The notes: generated by a model not told the origin, from the letters alone. A stretch of 64,000 bases of DNA from Synechococcus sp. Nb3U1 (GCF_021533835.1 NZ_JAKFYQ010000001.1:592079-656078), one strand, 5' to 3'; shown: positions 36,246 through 45,426, counted from the stretch's first letter. Translations and numbers: made by a program.

Positions 36246-37835
36246 ATGCTAGTAACAAAACTTAAAACTTTCTTTACCTTTTTTGGGGCGCTTGGGATCC
36301 CGTTTGTGTTGCTCACTCTGGTTTTGGTGGGCCTGGAATGGGCTTGGGGCTGGGTGAGCTTGGAGGATCAATTTTTGGGCTACAAGGGATCCGTGGCGGC
36401 AGTGGGGCCGGATCCCCGCTTGTCGGTGGTAGGGATCAGTTTTCCGCCCCTGTTGGTATTGGGGACAGCGCTGCTGGGATCCCCGTTGCTGTTGCGCATT
36501 GCGCTGGGATCCCTGCTGTTGCTGTGGGGGTGGCGACAGTTGGCCCAACTACCGGTGGGGGTGGGGTGGCGCTGGCTGTGGGGGATGTTGATAGCATTGC
36601 AGCCCAGCTTTGGCTTGATGCTGTTGCGTAGCCCTGGCTGGATCGCGACGGCGGGGTTACTGGGGGTGAATATGACGTTGTTGTTGCCCCTAAGCCGCGT
36701 GGGCAAGGTGAAAAAGGATGCAGAAGTGGATCCGGGAACGGGATCCCCCGCCCTGTCCACACCAGAGATTGTTGGTCAAAGTCAGCGACCATTGCCGCTC
36801 ACCTTACGCTTGGTGCTCTTGGGTCTGTGTCTGGCGCCGTTGATGCTATTGCGGTGGGAAAGCTGGTGGCTGTTGATTTGGGTGGACTTGCTGGTGCTGT
36901 TGGCCTTTTGGCGAGAGTCTTGGGGGTTTCGGGGCACGGCAGTTTTGGTGGTCAGCTTTATGAGCCTGGCGTTGATCCTGGGCTGGTTGTACATGAATGG
37001 GCTGGCGGTTGGGGATCCCTGGGCCTTTGTCTATCAACCCAGCAGTGGGCTGCGGCTGCCGCAACTGCAAGCGTGGCTGATCTCGGCAGGGGGATGGGAT
37101 AGCCTGGCACAGGCTGGGATTTGGCTGTTGGTGGTGGTGCCTGCCTATCTGATTGTGGGGGTAGGAACGATGGTGCAATGGATAGGTGGGCGCTGGGTTT
37201 GGGCGCTGGGCTGGGCCTGTCCGGTGGTGCTGCTGGTGGCTTCTTTGGGGCAGGGGCTGTTTGTGCCGGAGCTGAGCCGCTTCGGAGTGTTTTGGATGCT
37301 GATGCCTCTGCTCTTGGGATCCTACCTGCAGGTGGGGCGGGGTGGGTGGGGGCAGCGATTGGGGATAACGGCCGCCTTGCTACTGAGCTTGCTTACCAGC
37401 GGTTATGTTCTCACCCACGGAACTTTGATCCCTGAAGAACAAGATCTGTGGCAGCGGCTGCAAGCCAGCTCCCGTCCACCGAGCCAGCTTGTGCAACAGT
37501 GGCAAACGCAGCGACAAGAACAACGGCAGGTGGGGCAGTATTTGCTTCAACATCTGCTCCCTGGGCAGCGGGTACTTGTGGATGATGCCCTGCATTTCGA
37601 AGCGATCTTTTGGGCCGGGGATCCCCGCCTGTTCATTACGCCCCATCAGCACGAGTTTTCCATTGCCCTGCAACAACCCCAGGAGCAGGTGGATTACCTC
37701 TTGCTGGCGGGGCTGGAGGATCCCTTACGGTCGTCGGATCGGCTGCTACAATTTTGGCCGGAACTCAACTTTGGCTCTTTGCCGGAGTTTGTGGAGGTCT
37801 ATGGATCCCCACAGGTACGGCTGTTGGCGCGTTAG
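36246..37835 (+). CDS. Polytopic membrane protein, possible GT-C-like
   Basis: 529 residues with about 10-12 hydrophobic segments over residues 10-390, Leu/Trp/Gly-rich, then a soluble tail of about 130 residues (GQRVLVDDALHFEAIFWAGD, LFITPHQHEFSIAL, VDYLLLAGLEDP). The tail resembles the C-terminal part of ArnT/GT39-like membrane glycosyltransferases, but I see no clear N-terminal acidic catalytic loop, so a transferase role is uncertain. Divergent from the cupin/BcsB/GT operon and 14 bases before the glycosidase-like gene. Probably part of the same polysaccharide locus. Rich in GGATCC motifs. Confidence 0.6.
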   Translation: MLVTKLKTFFTFFGALGIPFVLLTLVLVGLEWAWGWVSLEDQFLGYKGSVAAVGPDPRLSVVGISFPPLLVLGTALLGSPLLLRIALGSLLLLWGWRQLAQLPVGVGWRWLWGMLIALQPSFGLMLLRSPGWIATAGLLGVNMTLLLPLSRVGKVKKDAEVDPGTGSPALSTPEIVGQSQRPLPLTLRLVLLGLCLAPLMLLRWESWWLLIWVDLLVLLAFWRESWGFRGTAVLVVSFMSLALILGWLYMNGLAVGDPWAFVYQPSSGLRLPQLQAWLISAGGWDSLAQAGIWLLVVVPAYLIVGVGTMVQWIGGRWVWALGWACPVVLLVASLGQGLFVPELSRFGVFWMLMPLLLGSYLQVGRGGWGQRLGITAALLLSLLTSGYVLTHGTLIPEEQDLWQRLQASSRPPSQLVQQWQTQRQEQRQVGQYLLQHLLPGQRVLVDDALHFEAIFWAGDPRLFITPHQHEFSIALQQPQEQVDYLLLAGLEDPLRSSDRLLQFWPELNFGSLPEFVEVYGSPQVRLLAR

Positions 37836-37849
37836 TCTGGGCAGGTGTT

Positions 37850-38917
37850 ATGAGAGTGGGGCGGCGGCGGTTTTTACAAGTGGGGGGATCCTTGGCGGTG
37901 GCGGCCTTGGGAACCTTTCTGATGGCTAGAAGAAAGAGTGGGTCGAGAAAAGATTTGAGTTCTGTTGCTTGGCAAGTGGGTATTGGCGAGGATCCCGGTC
38001 GGTTTATTTGGGAAATCGAGTCGAGTCCGGAAGTAGCAGCGGTGGCCCAGGCATGGGATCCCCATTTTTTGAGTGGCTGGCTGAACAGTTTCGATCACAA
38101 AACGGGGGATTTGTCATTTTGGCGAGACTGGCATCGGGCCGGATGGCTATCGGAGTGGTTTGAGCAGGGCTATAGCCTGCATGTGATCACCTGGGAAGAC
38201 GACACCATCCTCCCCTGCGGGGAGTACCACCTCTCGGAACAATTTGTGGAGGATGTCAGAGAGTTGGCGGGCTACATCGCCCAGGCGAACCCCCACGGGA
38301 TCCGCACCGATTGGAGCTTGGCCACTGAGTTTTCCTACTGGCGCTTGCCTGCCGATACCTACAATGCCGATACTGCCCCCTACTACCAAGCCCTGATGCA
38401 GAACCTCCTGCGGGCCCGCAGAGCTATCAAAGATCGGCTGCCAGAAGCTCAGGTTGCCCTCTGCTGGGGCGGCTGGATCGCCACCTTTGATGAGCCGGAA
38501 CGGGGAGCCGGACGCAGCATGGTGGATCCCTTCGCCGAGATGATGAGCCAAATGGATGGGATCGCCTTCCAGTCGATGCGCCAGCGCCGACCGGGAGAAT
38601 TTAACCCCGAGTTAAATGGCCCGGATCCCGGCAATCCAGAACAAATCCGCCTCTGTTGCCAGTTGTTTTCACCGATCCACCCCAACTTGATGCTGGCTCA
38701 CTACGAACCGGCCATTAAAGACAAGCACCCCAGTGGTGGGCGAGCGGACACGGTGCAAGGGGATTTTCAGCTCATGAGCCAATCCGACTGGCTTACGGAA
38801 GTCATGCGCTTAGGGCTGAGGCGAATGTCGTTGATGCACTACGGCCTTTACAAAGGGGATCCCTTCGGGGCACTCACAGCAGCTCGCCAGTTTCGCACTC
38901 AGATAGCGGGTGATTAG
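37850..38917 (+). CDS. Secreted glycosidase-like protein
   Basis: 355 residues from the ATG at 37850; a longer in-frame extension exists but runs inside the upstream gene. The start MRVGRRRFLQVGGSLAVAAL is a Tat or Sec signal. The body looks like a GH26/GH-A type (beta/alpha)8 fold: YSLHVITWEDD and TDWSLATEFSYWRLPADTY each carry a candidate catalytic Glu, QVALCWGGWIATFDEPERG follows, and LFSPIHPNLMLAHYEP comes late. I cannot name the family with certainty. It follows the polytopic membrane gene by 14 bases and would serve as the polymer-trimming hydrolase that synthase-dependent polysaccharide loci often have (as BcsZ does for cellulose). Inference. Confidence 0.6.
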   Translation: MRVGRRRFLQVGGSLAVAALGTFLMARRKSGSRKDLSSVAWQVGIGEDPGRFIWEIESSPEVAAVAQAWDPHFLSGWLNSFDHKTGDLSFWRDWHRAGWLSEWFEQGYSLHVITWEDDTILPCGEYHLSEQFVEDVRELAGYIAQANPHGIRTDWSLATEFSYWRLPADTYNADTAPYYQALMQNLLRARRAIKDRLPEAQVALCWGGWIATFDEPERGAGRSMVDPFAEMMSQMDGIAFQSMRQRRPGEFNPELNGPDPGNPEQIRLCCQLFSPIHPNLMLAHYEPAIKDKHPSGGRADTVQGDFQLMSQSDWLTEVMRLGLRRMSLMHYGLYKGDPFGALTAARQFRTQIAGD

Positions 38918-39024
38918 GTTTTGGCAGGATCTCTGGAGGCCCAATCCTCAAAGGGCTTTCGGCAGCGTTCTCAGCCCAATGCCACACTCAATGCCACAAT
39001 AGAAAGCCCTTCTTTGGCCCGCCC

Positions 39025-40419
39025 ATGACTGTCCCCTCTCTTTCCCATTCTCCATCTCAGGCCAAACCAGGAGACATCCTCTCGCTACAGATCACCGGGC
39101 TAACCCCCCAAGGAGACGGCATTGGCCACACCGACGGCCCCGGAGAGGGGCAGGTGATCTTCGTCTCCCAAGGGATCCCTGGGGATCTTGTGGATGTGCA
39201 GGTGATCGAAGCTAGACGCAATTACCTGATTGGGCGGATCCAATCGGTTCAGGTTCCTTCCCCAGAGCGGGTACGACCGGCCTGTATTGTGGCGGATAAA
39301 TGCGGCGGCTGTCAGTGGCAGCATGTGAGCTACGCCATGCAGTTGGCCACCAAACAGCAGATCTTGACCGATGCCCTCCAACGCATTGGAGGGATCCCTC
39401 TGCCCGAACCGGTGCCCATTTTGGGATCCCCGCAACCGCTTCGCTACCGCAACAAAGTCACCTATCCCATCGCCAAATCGGAAGGCCAACCGTTGCGCAT
39501 GGGCTACTACCAAACCGGCAGCCACCGCCTAGTCAACCTCAACCAATGTCCTGTCCAGGACGAACGGCTGGATGTGTTCCTCAGGGACATCAAGTGGGAT
39601 CTGCAGGAAACAGGTTGGAGTGTCTACGAGGAAGGTCGGCATCAAGGACACCTGCGCCATTTGGGTTTGCGCATCGGTCGTCGGACCCGCGAGGTGCTGC
39701 TGACGTTGGTGAGCTGCAGTCGTCGGCTTCCCCAGTTGGAAACTTGGGCACAGCAGTGGCTGGATCGCTATCCCGACTTGGTGGGGGTTTGCCTCAATCT
39801 CAACCCCGCTCGTACCAATGCCATTTTTGGCCCGCAAACCGAAGTGATTGCCGGTCGGGGTGCCCTGCGGGAAGAATTTGCCGGGTTGTCCCTCTGGATC
39901 GACAGCACTTCTTTCTTTCAGGTGAATACCGAGCAAGCGGAAGCCTTTTTTACTTGGATTGCCGATCAACTGAACCTACAAGGGCAAGAAACCATCCTCG
40001 ATGCCTACTGCGGTATTGGCACCTTCACTTTGTTATTGGCGCAACGGGCCAAACGGGTGATGGGGGTGGAATCTTTACCAGAAGCTGTACTCCAGGCTCG
40101 CCACAACGCCCAATTCAACGGCATGACCTCGGCGCAATTTTTTGAGGGCACCGTCGAACAGGTACTGCCCACCTTGCCACCCGCCGACATTGTGGTGCTG
40201 GATCCCCCTCGGCGGGGCTGTGATCGCCAAGTGCTGGATACCTTATTGCTTCGACATCCCCAACGGCTCGTCTACATCAGTTGTCATCCGGCCACGCTAG
40301 CCCGTGACCTGCAGATTCTCCTTGCAGAGGGATCCTATCGACTGACCCAATGGCGGGCGGCCGACTTTTTTCCCCAAACAGGGCATGTGGAGGGGGTTGC
40401 CTTTTTGGAGCGGGCATGA
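39025..40419 (+). CDS. RNA m5U methyltransferase of the TrmA/RlmD (RumA) family
   Basis: 464 residues. An N-terminal TRAM domain (GDILSLQITGLTPQGDGIG), Fe-S Cys cluster region (ACIVADKCGGCQWQHV), SAM motif ILDAYCGIGTFTLLLA, then IVVLDPPRRGCD and the catalytic Cys in VYISCHPATLARDL. It methylates C5 of uridine in 23S rRNA or tRNA. Length is normal for RlmD-type enzymes. TrmA versus RlmC versus RlmD cannot be separated here. It stands alone, 107 bp after the glycosidase-like gene. Confidence 0.93.
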   Translation: MTVPSLSHSPSQAKPGDILSLQITGLTPQGDGIGHTDGPGEGQVIFVSQGIPGDLVDVQVIEARRNYLIGRIQSVQVPSPERVRPACIVADKCGGCQWQHVSYAMQLATKQQILTDALQRIGGIPLPEPVPILGSPQPLRYRNKVTYPIAKSEGQPLRMGYYQTGSHRLVNLNQCPVQDERLDVFLRDIKWDLQETGWSVYEEGRHQGHLRHLGLRIGRRTREVLLTLVSCSRRLPQLETWAQQWLDRYPDLVGVCLNLNPARTNAIFGPQTEVIAGRGALREEFAGLSLWIDSTSFFQVNTEQAEAFFTWIADQLNLQGQETILDAYCGIGTFTLLLAQRAKRVMGVESLPEAVLQARHNAQFNGMTSAQFFEGTVEQVLPTLPPADIVVLDPPRRGCDRQVLDTLLLRHPQRLVYISCHPATLARDLQILLAEGSYRLTQWRAADFFPQTGHVEGVAFLERA

Positions 40420-40980
40420 AGCGACCCACAAATACTTGAAACTGGCTCTCTCCGTTTGCCGTACGGAATCCTTAGCAAGACAAAAGCAACATCAACAGCT
40501 ACCGGAAAAGTTCTCGCTCACAGACTGAGCACACCCCACCCCACCCCAAAATAGATTTCTAAAGAAACCCGTATTGTTTGTGTCAGGCGATCGTTCTAAG
40601 GGGTTGACAACTTATACTTTTTCCCTACAGATGTCTTTCCTCTAGAGATAATTTATGATACACCATATCTGCGTGAGGAGAGTTAGATTCCATGAGCAGA
40701 TGCTCCAATGCGGATTTTACGGCTCTTGAGCGGGTTTCCTACAACAATGCTTGCCTCTCTAACAGAGTTTAGAAGAGGACTCTGGCAAGGGTGCCCTCGC
40801 GTAGCGAGATGTACCCTATGCAAGGTGACTGGCGTTGCCCTGTGGGCTGCTACAGGCGAACACGCTAGCGTGCCCTTGGCGTAAAGGACTGTACTTAGGG
40901 TTCTCCATGTCAAGAACCTTGCCCTGCCAAAACCAAATCTATCACCCACCATTAACTCATGCAAAAAAAGGAAGTTTTGA
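40420..40980. other. 561 bp intergenic region with promoter-like and repeat-like sequence
   Basis: No gene supported. TTGACA at 40604-40609 and TATACT at 40613-40618 look like promoter boxes but are not spaced as one pair. 40790-40900 contains STRR-like palindromic pieces (CTCGCGTAGCGAG, CACGCTAGCGTG, GCCCTTGGCG). A reverse-strand frame at 40683-41093 overlaps the epimerase start and is not called. The region precedes an atypical gene pair and may mark its insertion boundary. Confidence 0.4.
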
Positions 40981-42009
40981 ATGGCTAAAATTCTGGTCAC
41001 TGGCGGTGCCGGGATGATTGGCTCTAACCTTGTTAAACGGTTGGTGGCTGAAGACCACGATGTTTTTGTGGTGGATAACCTCTGGAGAGGCAAGATAGAT
41101 CATCTAAAAAACGAGGCGGGGAAATTCGTAATTCCCTTAGAAGAAAGGTTCTTCCTGCGTGATCTCGCCATCCCAGAAATAATCGACGGTCTTGTCGGTC
41201 AAGTTGAGTACGTCATTCACTTGGCTGATATTGTGGCAGGCATAGACTATGTTTTTGCCCATCAGGGAGAAATTTTCAGAAAAAACATTGTTATAAACTC
41301 AAATGTGATTCACTCAATCAGGAAGAATCGCAGATCCATAAAAGGATTTATCTATACCGGCACGGCCTGTAGCTTCCCATCGTCCTTACAGAAGGATATC
41401 GAATCAAGGCCTCTACGGGAGGAAGACCTATACCCCGCGCAGCCTGAGTCTGCCTATGGATGGAGCAAGTTGATTGGCAACTATGAGACAGAGCTATTGG
41501 AAAAAGAAACTCAAATTCCCTGCTCGATCCTCATGCTACACAATGTCTATGGAACCCCCTGTGATATTGGCCCACGTCGGCAAGTCATCCCATCCTTGAT
41601 CACCAAAGCCATCCGGTTTCCAAGAGAACCCTTTATCGTTTGGGGCAGTGGATCCCAAGGTAGAGCCTTTGTCCATGTTGATGATGTTGTAGATGCGATT
41701 GTGCTGACTTTAGAAAAAGGCCTAGGGCGAGGGACAATCCAAATCGGGCCATCCTCCTGCACCACCATTCAAGCGCTGGCTGAAATGATTGTCAGCATTT
41801 CTGGCAAAGACATTAAGATTATCTACGACACTACACAACCGGAGGGAGATAGGGCGCGCAGAGCTGACTATCGCAAAGCCAGAGACATTTTAGGCTGGGA
41901 TCCGAAAATTCCTCTCCGGCAAGGGCTTGAGGATCAATATCGATGGATTGAGCAGCACATGAAACGACGACAATGGGTGATTCCTCTCATGTACAAACTG
42001 GCTTCGTAA
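40981..42009 (+). CDS. NAD-dependent sugar epimerase/dehydratase (extended SDR)
   Basis: 342 residues. Rossmann motif ILVTGGAGMIGSNLVKRL, the catalytic Tyr-x-x-x-Lys as SAYGWSKLIGNYE, TGTACSFPSSLQ as the Ser/Thr loop, FVHVDDVVDAI and a C-terminal GWDPKIPLRQGLED. Best fit is the GDP-mannose 3,5-epimerase / NDP-sugar epimerase group; the exact sugar is uncertain. It precedes a WecG-type glycosyltransferase by about 20 bases, so the pair may make and attach an unusual sugar. The gene is AT-richer than the surroundings and has only two GGATCC cores. Confidence 0.85.
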   Translation: MAKILVTGGAGMIGSNLVKRLVAEDHDVFVVDNLWRGKIDHLKNEAGKFVIPLEERFFLRDLAIPEIIDGLVGQVEYVIHLADIVAGIDYVFAHQGEIFRKNIVINSNVIHSIRKNRRSIKGFIYTGTACSFPSSLQKDIESRPLREEDLYPAQPESAYGWSKLIGNYETELLEKETQIPCSILMLHNVYGTPCDIGPRRQVIPSLITKAIRFPREPFIVWGSGSQGRAFVHVDDVVDAIVLTLEKGLGRGTIQIGPSSCTTIQALAEMIVSISGKDIKIIYDTTQPEGDRARRADYRKARDILGWDPKIPLRQGLEDQYRWIEQHMKRRQWVIPLMYKLAS

Positions 42010-42029
42010 GGGGAGCTGAGATTTGGTGC

Positions 42030-42785
42030 ATGGGCAATTTCTTTAATGTCAGCATTGAATTTGATCGAGACAAAGTTAATGAGACCATTTTCTCTGCAAT
42101 CTTGAATAAGCAAAAAGGCTATGTCTGCTCTATTGAAAGCAATAACCTCTCTATTGCCAATATCAATTCTGAATATAATACGATAATTAACAGATCTTTG
42201 GTCAATATATGTGATGGCTCCGTGTTGGCTAAGATCCTTGCCTGTATTCACCAACAAAACTTTGATTCATATATAGGTGCAGAGCTGTTTCTGAGTTTTA
42301 TTGAATTACGCACCTTCAAACAATATTTCCTGGGAAACACACAAGAGGTCTTGGACAGCCTGCGAGAGAACCTTTCCAAGATCGATCCTGCCATTCGAAA
42401 AATGAGATTTTGCCCGTTGCCTTTCGCAGATGTGGAAATGTTTGACTATGCTGCCATTGCCAAAGATATCAATGCCGAACAACCCGATATTATCTGGGTT
42501 TCTCTTGGGGCTCCCAAGCAGGAAATCTTCATGCACAAGCTACTTCCTTATCTCGATCAAGGAGTGATGTTTGGTTTTGGTGCGATCTTCAACTTCAATG
42601 CTCACACCGGAAGCGTGAAACGCGCCCCCAAGTGGATGTTGAGGTGGAGACTGGAGTGGCTGTATCGAGCCTACGAAGAACCTCGGAAGAATATTCCCAG
42701 ATACGTTCGTTTCCTTTGTCTCCTACCCCGCTTGGTTTGGCAGGAATATCGGAGCCTTAGGGAGCAGCAGCGTTTAACCCCCTAA
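42030..42785 (+). CDS. WecG/TagA/CpsF family glycosyltransferase
   Basis: About 251 residues from the ATG at 42030, with AAGGGGAG upstream; a longer frame from 41973 overlaps the epimerase end. Family features: ICDGSVLAKI where the family has its conserved Asp-Gly, FLGNTQEVLDSL, IWVSLGAPKQEIFMHKL, MFGFGAIFNFNAHTGSVKRAP and RWRLEWLYRAYEEPRK, the GT26 core. It transfers a sugar to a lipid-linked acceptor in surface-polysaccharide synthesis. The first half is strongly AT-rich and GGATCC is absent, unlike its neighbours. Its stop overlaps that of the DUF3727 gene on the other strand. Confidence 0.88.
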   Translation: MGNFFNVSIEFDRDKVNETIFSAILNKQKGYVCSIESNNLSIANINSEYNTIINRSLVNICDGSVLAKILACIHQQNFDSYIGAELFLSFIELRTFKQYFLGNTQEVLDSLRENLSKIDPAIRKMRFCPLPFADVEMFDYAAIAKDINAEQPDIIWVSLGAPKQEIFMHKLLPYLDQGVMFGFGAIFNFNAHTGSVKRAPKWMLRWRLEWLYRAYEEPRKNIPRYVRFLCLLPRLVWQEYRSLREQQRLTP

Positions 42786-43369
42786 TCTTCGTCTTCGTCC
42801 TCCACTTCTTCATCGAGATCCAGCAATAGAGCATAAAGCTGGTCGAACAGTTCCGGTGGGTCATCTGGGGTCAACAGATAGGGATCCCCTTCCTCCGGCA
42901 GGGCGGCGTAGATCAAAATCGGGTCGAGAGGGGTAAAAATGCCGTACTTCTGCTCTTTGTAGAAGAATGTGGCCAGCAGCTGAAACTCTTGGGCATCTTC
43001 GTCGCTTTCGCCGATTTCCAGCACGTCTTCATCTTCGACTGCGGGCAACTCCCCTTGGATCGTGAGGATATCAAAGCCATTTTGCTGCAAGGTTAAGTTC
43101 AACTCCCCCAAGACAGCCTGGATTGTGGGCATCGCCGCCTGTAACTCCTCTGGATCCGGTTCATCCAGGATCCCTTCCATATCGGCATCTCCGTTCACGG
43201 GTTGGCTGGGTTCTTCTTCCCCTTCCCACACCAACACTTTGATTACGGCATCGACAGGAGTGACCAGGGCATAGGTTTGATCCTCGACTACAACCTGCCT
43301 CAAGATCTCGCACTTGAGGAGCTGATCTTGCTCGTCGCGGAGCACCAAGGTCTCATGGGATTCATTCAT
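42782..43369 (-). CDS. DUF3727-type acidic protein
   Basis: About 195 residues from MNESHETLVLRDEQDQLL (ATG at 43369); the frame extends ten residues upstream without a reason to use them. Two similar halves carry a short beta pattern (CEILRQVVVEDQTYALVTPVDAV and FYKEQKYGIFTPLDPILI), the DUF1292/DUF3727 repeat seen in cyanobacteria and plastids. The remainder is very acidic, ending EEVEDEDED. Function unknown. The stop codon overlaps that of the convergent WecG-type gene by a few bases. Confidence 0.7.
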   Translation of the reverse strand: MNESHETLVLRDEQDQLLKCEILRQVVVEDQTYALVTPVDAVIKVLVWEGEEEPSQPVNGDADMEGILDEPDPEELQAAMPTIQAVLGELNLTLQQNGFDILTIQGELPAVEDEDVLEIGESDEDAQEFQLLATFFYKEQKYGIFTPLDPILIYAALPEEGDPYLLTPDDPPELFDQLYALLLDLDEEVEDEDED

Positions 43370-43449
43370 CGAAAACAGCCCAGGGTAGATGAGCAAACGG
43401 ACAGGTTCAACAAAAGTTCATTCTCCCACGTTCTGCCCCACTGCCAAGT

Positions 43450-43731
43450 TCAGGGATCCGTTTCGGGTTCATCCTCGGCATCTTCAGGTTCAGTTTCTGC
43501 TTCGGCTTGCCGTTCCGCCTCGGCTAGGGCTTCTAGGGCCAGCAGAATTTCTTCTTCCCGCTCGGTGTAGGCGGCTTCGTCAATCTCCCCCAGATCCAGT
43601 TGGATTTGCAGGGCGGTGAGTTCTTTTTGCAGATTTTCTTTGTTATCCAGTTGGGCCTCGGCGCGTTCTTGAATTTGCCCCGCCAGCCAAAACAAACTCT
43701 GGGCAGGCCACGTCAACAATTGCCAGACCAT
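43450..43731 (-). CDS. GvpG-like small protein
   Basis: 93 residues. LLTWPAQSLFWLAGQIQERA, LDNKENLQKELTALQIQLDL and GEIDEAAYTEREEEILLALE match the pattern of gas vesicle protein GvpG (LLTLP..G..W....I.E.A...L.....L...L..L......GEI.EEEF...E..LL..L). The C-terminus is an acidic tail. No other gas vesicle gene (gvpA, F, K, L, N) is in this window, so gas vesicles are not implied. It lies between DUF3727 and glpD on the same strand. Confidence 0.75.
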   Translation of the reverse strand: MVWQLLTWPAQSLFWLAGQIQERAEAQLDNKENLQKELTALQIQLDLGEIDEAAYTEREEEILLALEALAEAERQAEAETEPEDAEDEPETDP

Positions 43732-43761
43732 TGGAGGAATCCTAACCCCGATGGGCTGATC

Positions 43762-45426
43762 CTAGCAGTGGGATGCCAAATAAGCCCGGTAGTTGGCGAC
43801 TTCCGTTTGGCAGCGCTGCTCATCCCAACCCGCATGGTTGCGCAGAATCCTCAAAATATGGGGCATGGGCTCTTGGCAAGGATATGCCTGTATACCGACC
43901 GTCGTGCGCCGCAGCAGCAGATCCACCAGGGTTTGGGCCATTTCCGTCTGAAGGGCAAAAATCAGTTGGGCGGCAATATCTGGCCCGGGCGGGGCGATGG
44001 ACTCCGCTAAGTCTGGGTTGGCTGCCACGAGTTCCAAGACCTGGAGAGCCCGGGATCCGTACAGGGTAAACAGGTGATGCAGGGTGCGGGCCGGGAGAAG
44101 GGGAGCATAGGTGCGTAGGGCTTCTGCGATACGTGGATCCTGAGGGTGGATCGCGCCCGGAAAGGGCTGGGTTGGGGTAGGGCAGGGGGGAATGGGTTTG
44201 CCCAGCTTGCGCAAGACTTGATCCACACAGTCTTGGCCCACCTGTCGAAAGGTGGTGAGTTTGCCCCCGATCAGGCTGATCAAGTTGGGGATCCCTTCTG
44301 AAGCGTGATCCTTGAGGATGTGGCTGCGGGTGATCTGGCCGGGTTTAAGACCTTGGCTGTGGGGGAGGGGTCGAACGCCAGAGTAGGTGAAGCGAATTTG
44401 GGCTCGAGTGAGTTGCGCATTGGGGAAAAGCTGATTGACCTCCTGCAGGAGGTAGTCTATTTCTTCTGGGGTAGCTCGCACGGTGTCCAGATCGCCCTTG
44501 TAGGGAAGGTCGGTAGTGCCGATCAGCAGCAGCGAGTTTTCCCATCCCCAGGGCACCACAAATAAGGGGCGGCCATCGCTCTTGGCCTCCACGTACAGGG
44601 CGCTGGCGGGGGATCCGGGAAACGGTTCCACCAAAATGTGGCTACCCTTCGTACCCCCAATCAACGGTTTATATCCAGGCCGCAGGGATCCCAACAGCGA
44701 ATCCAACCAGGGGCCAGCCGTGGCCACCACGATGGCAGTTTCCAATCCGGTTAGGCGAAACGGCACTCCTGTGATGGGATCCTGTCCCTGTAGGGTATGG
44801 ATCCCGTTGGGGCCAGCCTCAATGTGGGTCACTTGGGCATAGTTCACCACGGTCGCCCCGGCTTGCTGGGCCGAGAGTACCGTCTCTAGACACAGACGCT
44901 CCGCATAGACCACCTGCCCGTCGTAGTATTGCGCTGCCCCGAGCAAATCTTGGGCATCCACTTGGGGAAACAGTTGCCGAAAAGCCGCCGCTGAGAGCAT
45001 GCGGTGGTTGGGCAAACTTTTGTCAAAGCTGAGCAGGTCGTACAGGGTCATGCCAGCCTGAATTTGCCAAGGTGGGCGTTGCCCCTGCCGATAGATGGGA
45101 ATGGTTAGTTGCAGGGGACGTACCAAATGAGGAGCTGTGCGCAGCAAAATTTCTCGTTCCCGCAGCGATTCCCGCACCAGAGCAAACTCAAAAGTCTCCA
45201 AATAACGCAGGCCACCATGAATCAGGCGGGTCGACCAACTGGTGGTGCCGCCACCAAAATCCCCTTTGTCCAATAGGAGGGTGCTCAACCCCCTCAGGGC
45301 TGCATCTCGCGCCACTCCAGCTCCATTGATGCCTCCGCCGATGACCACCAGGTCGTAGGATCGGTGCACCGGGATCCGTCCAGATCTGGGTACATAAGGG
45401 GATGTGGATGGGGGATCCAATGACAT
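43762..45426 (-). CDS. glpD: FAD-dependent glycerol-3-phosphate dehydrogenase
   Basis: 554 residues. FAD site DLVVIGGGINGAGVARDAAL, GGTTSWSTRLIHGGLRYLE, VVATAGPWLD, TYSGVRPLPHSQG and the C-terminal domain are typical of GlpD. It oxidises glycerol-3-phosphate to dihydroxyacetone phosphate, passing electrons to quinone. The start ATG at 45426 is on the opposite strand to and overlaps the possible ATG of glpK at 45425 (the shared CATG), so the two genes are head to head with no spacer. Together they catabolise glycerol, but glpK is frameshifted here. Confidence 0.94.
   Translation of the reverse strand: MSLDPPSTSPYVPRSGRIPVHRSYDLVVIGGGINGAGVARDAALRGLSTLLLDKGDFGGGTTSWSTRLIHGGLRYLETFEFALVRESLREREILLRTAPHLVRPLQLTIPIYRQGQRPPWQIQAGMTLYDLLSFDKSLPNHRMLSAAAFRQLFPQVDAQDLLGAAQYYDGQVVYAERLCLETVLSAQQAGATVVNYAQVTHIEAGPNGIHTLQGQDPITGVPFRLTGLETAIVVATAGPWLDSLLGSLRPGYKPLIGGTKGSHILVEPFPGSPASALYVEAKSDGRPLFVVPWGWENSLLLIGTTDLPYKGDLDTVRATPEEIDYLLQEVNQLFPNAQLTRAQIRFTYSGVRPLPHSQGLKPGQITRSHILKDHASEGIPNLISLIGGKLTTFRQVGQDCVDQVLRKLGKPIPPCPTPTQPFPGAIHPQDPRIAEALRTYAPLLPARTLHHLFTLYGSRALQVLELVAANPDLAESIAPPGPDIAAQLIFALQTEMAQTLVDLLLRRTTVGIQAYPCQEPMPHILRILRNHAGWDEQRCQTEVANYRAYLASHC

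Noticed and set aside
40683-41093. 136-codon reverse frame overlapping the epimerase start
   Set aside because: Overlaps a well-supported gene on the other strand and shows no motif.
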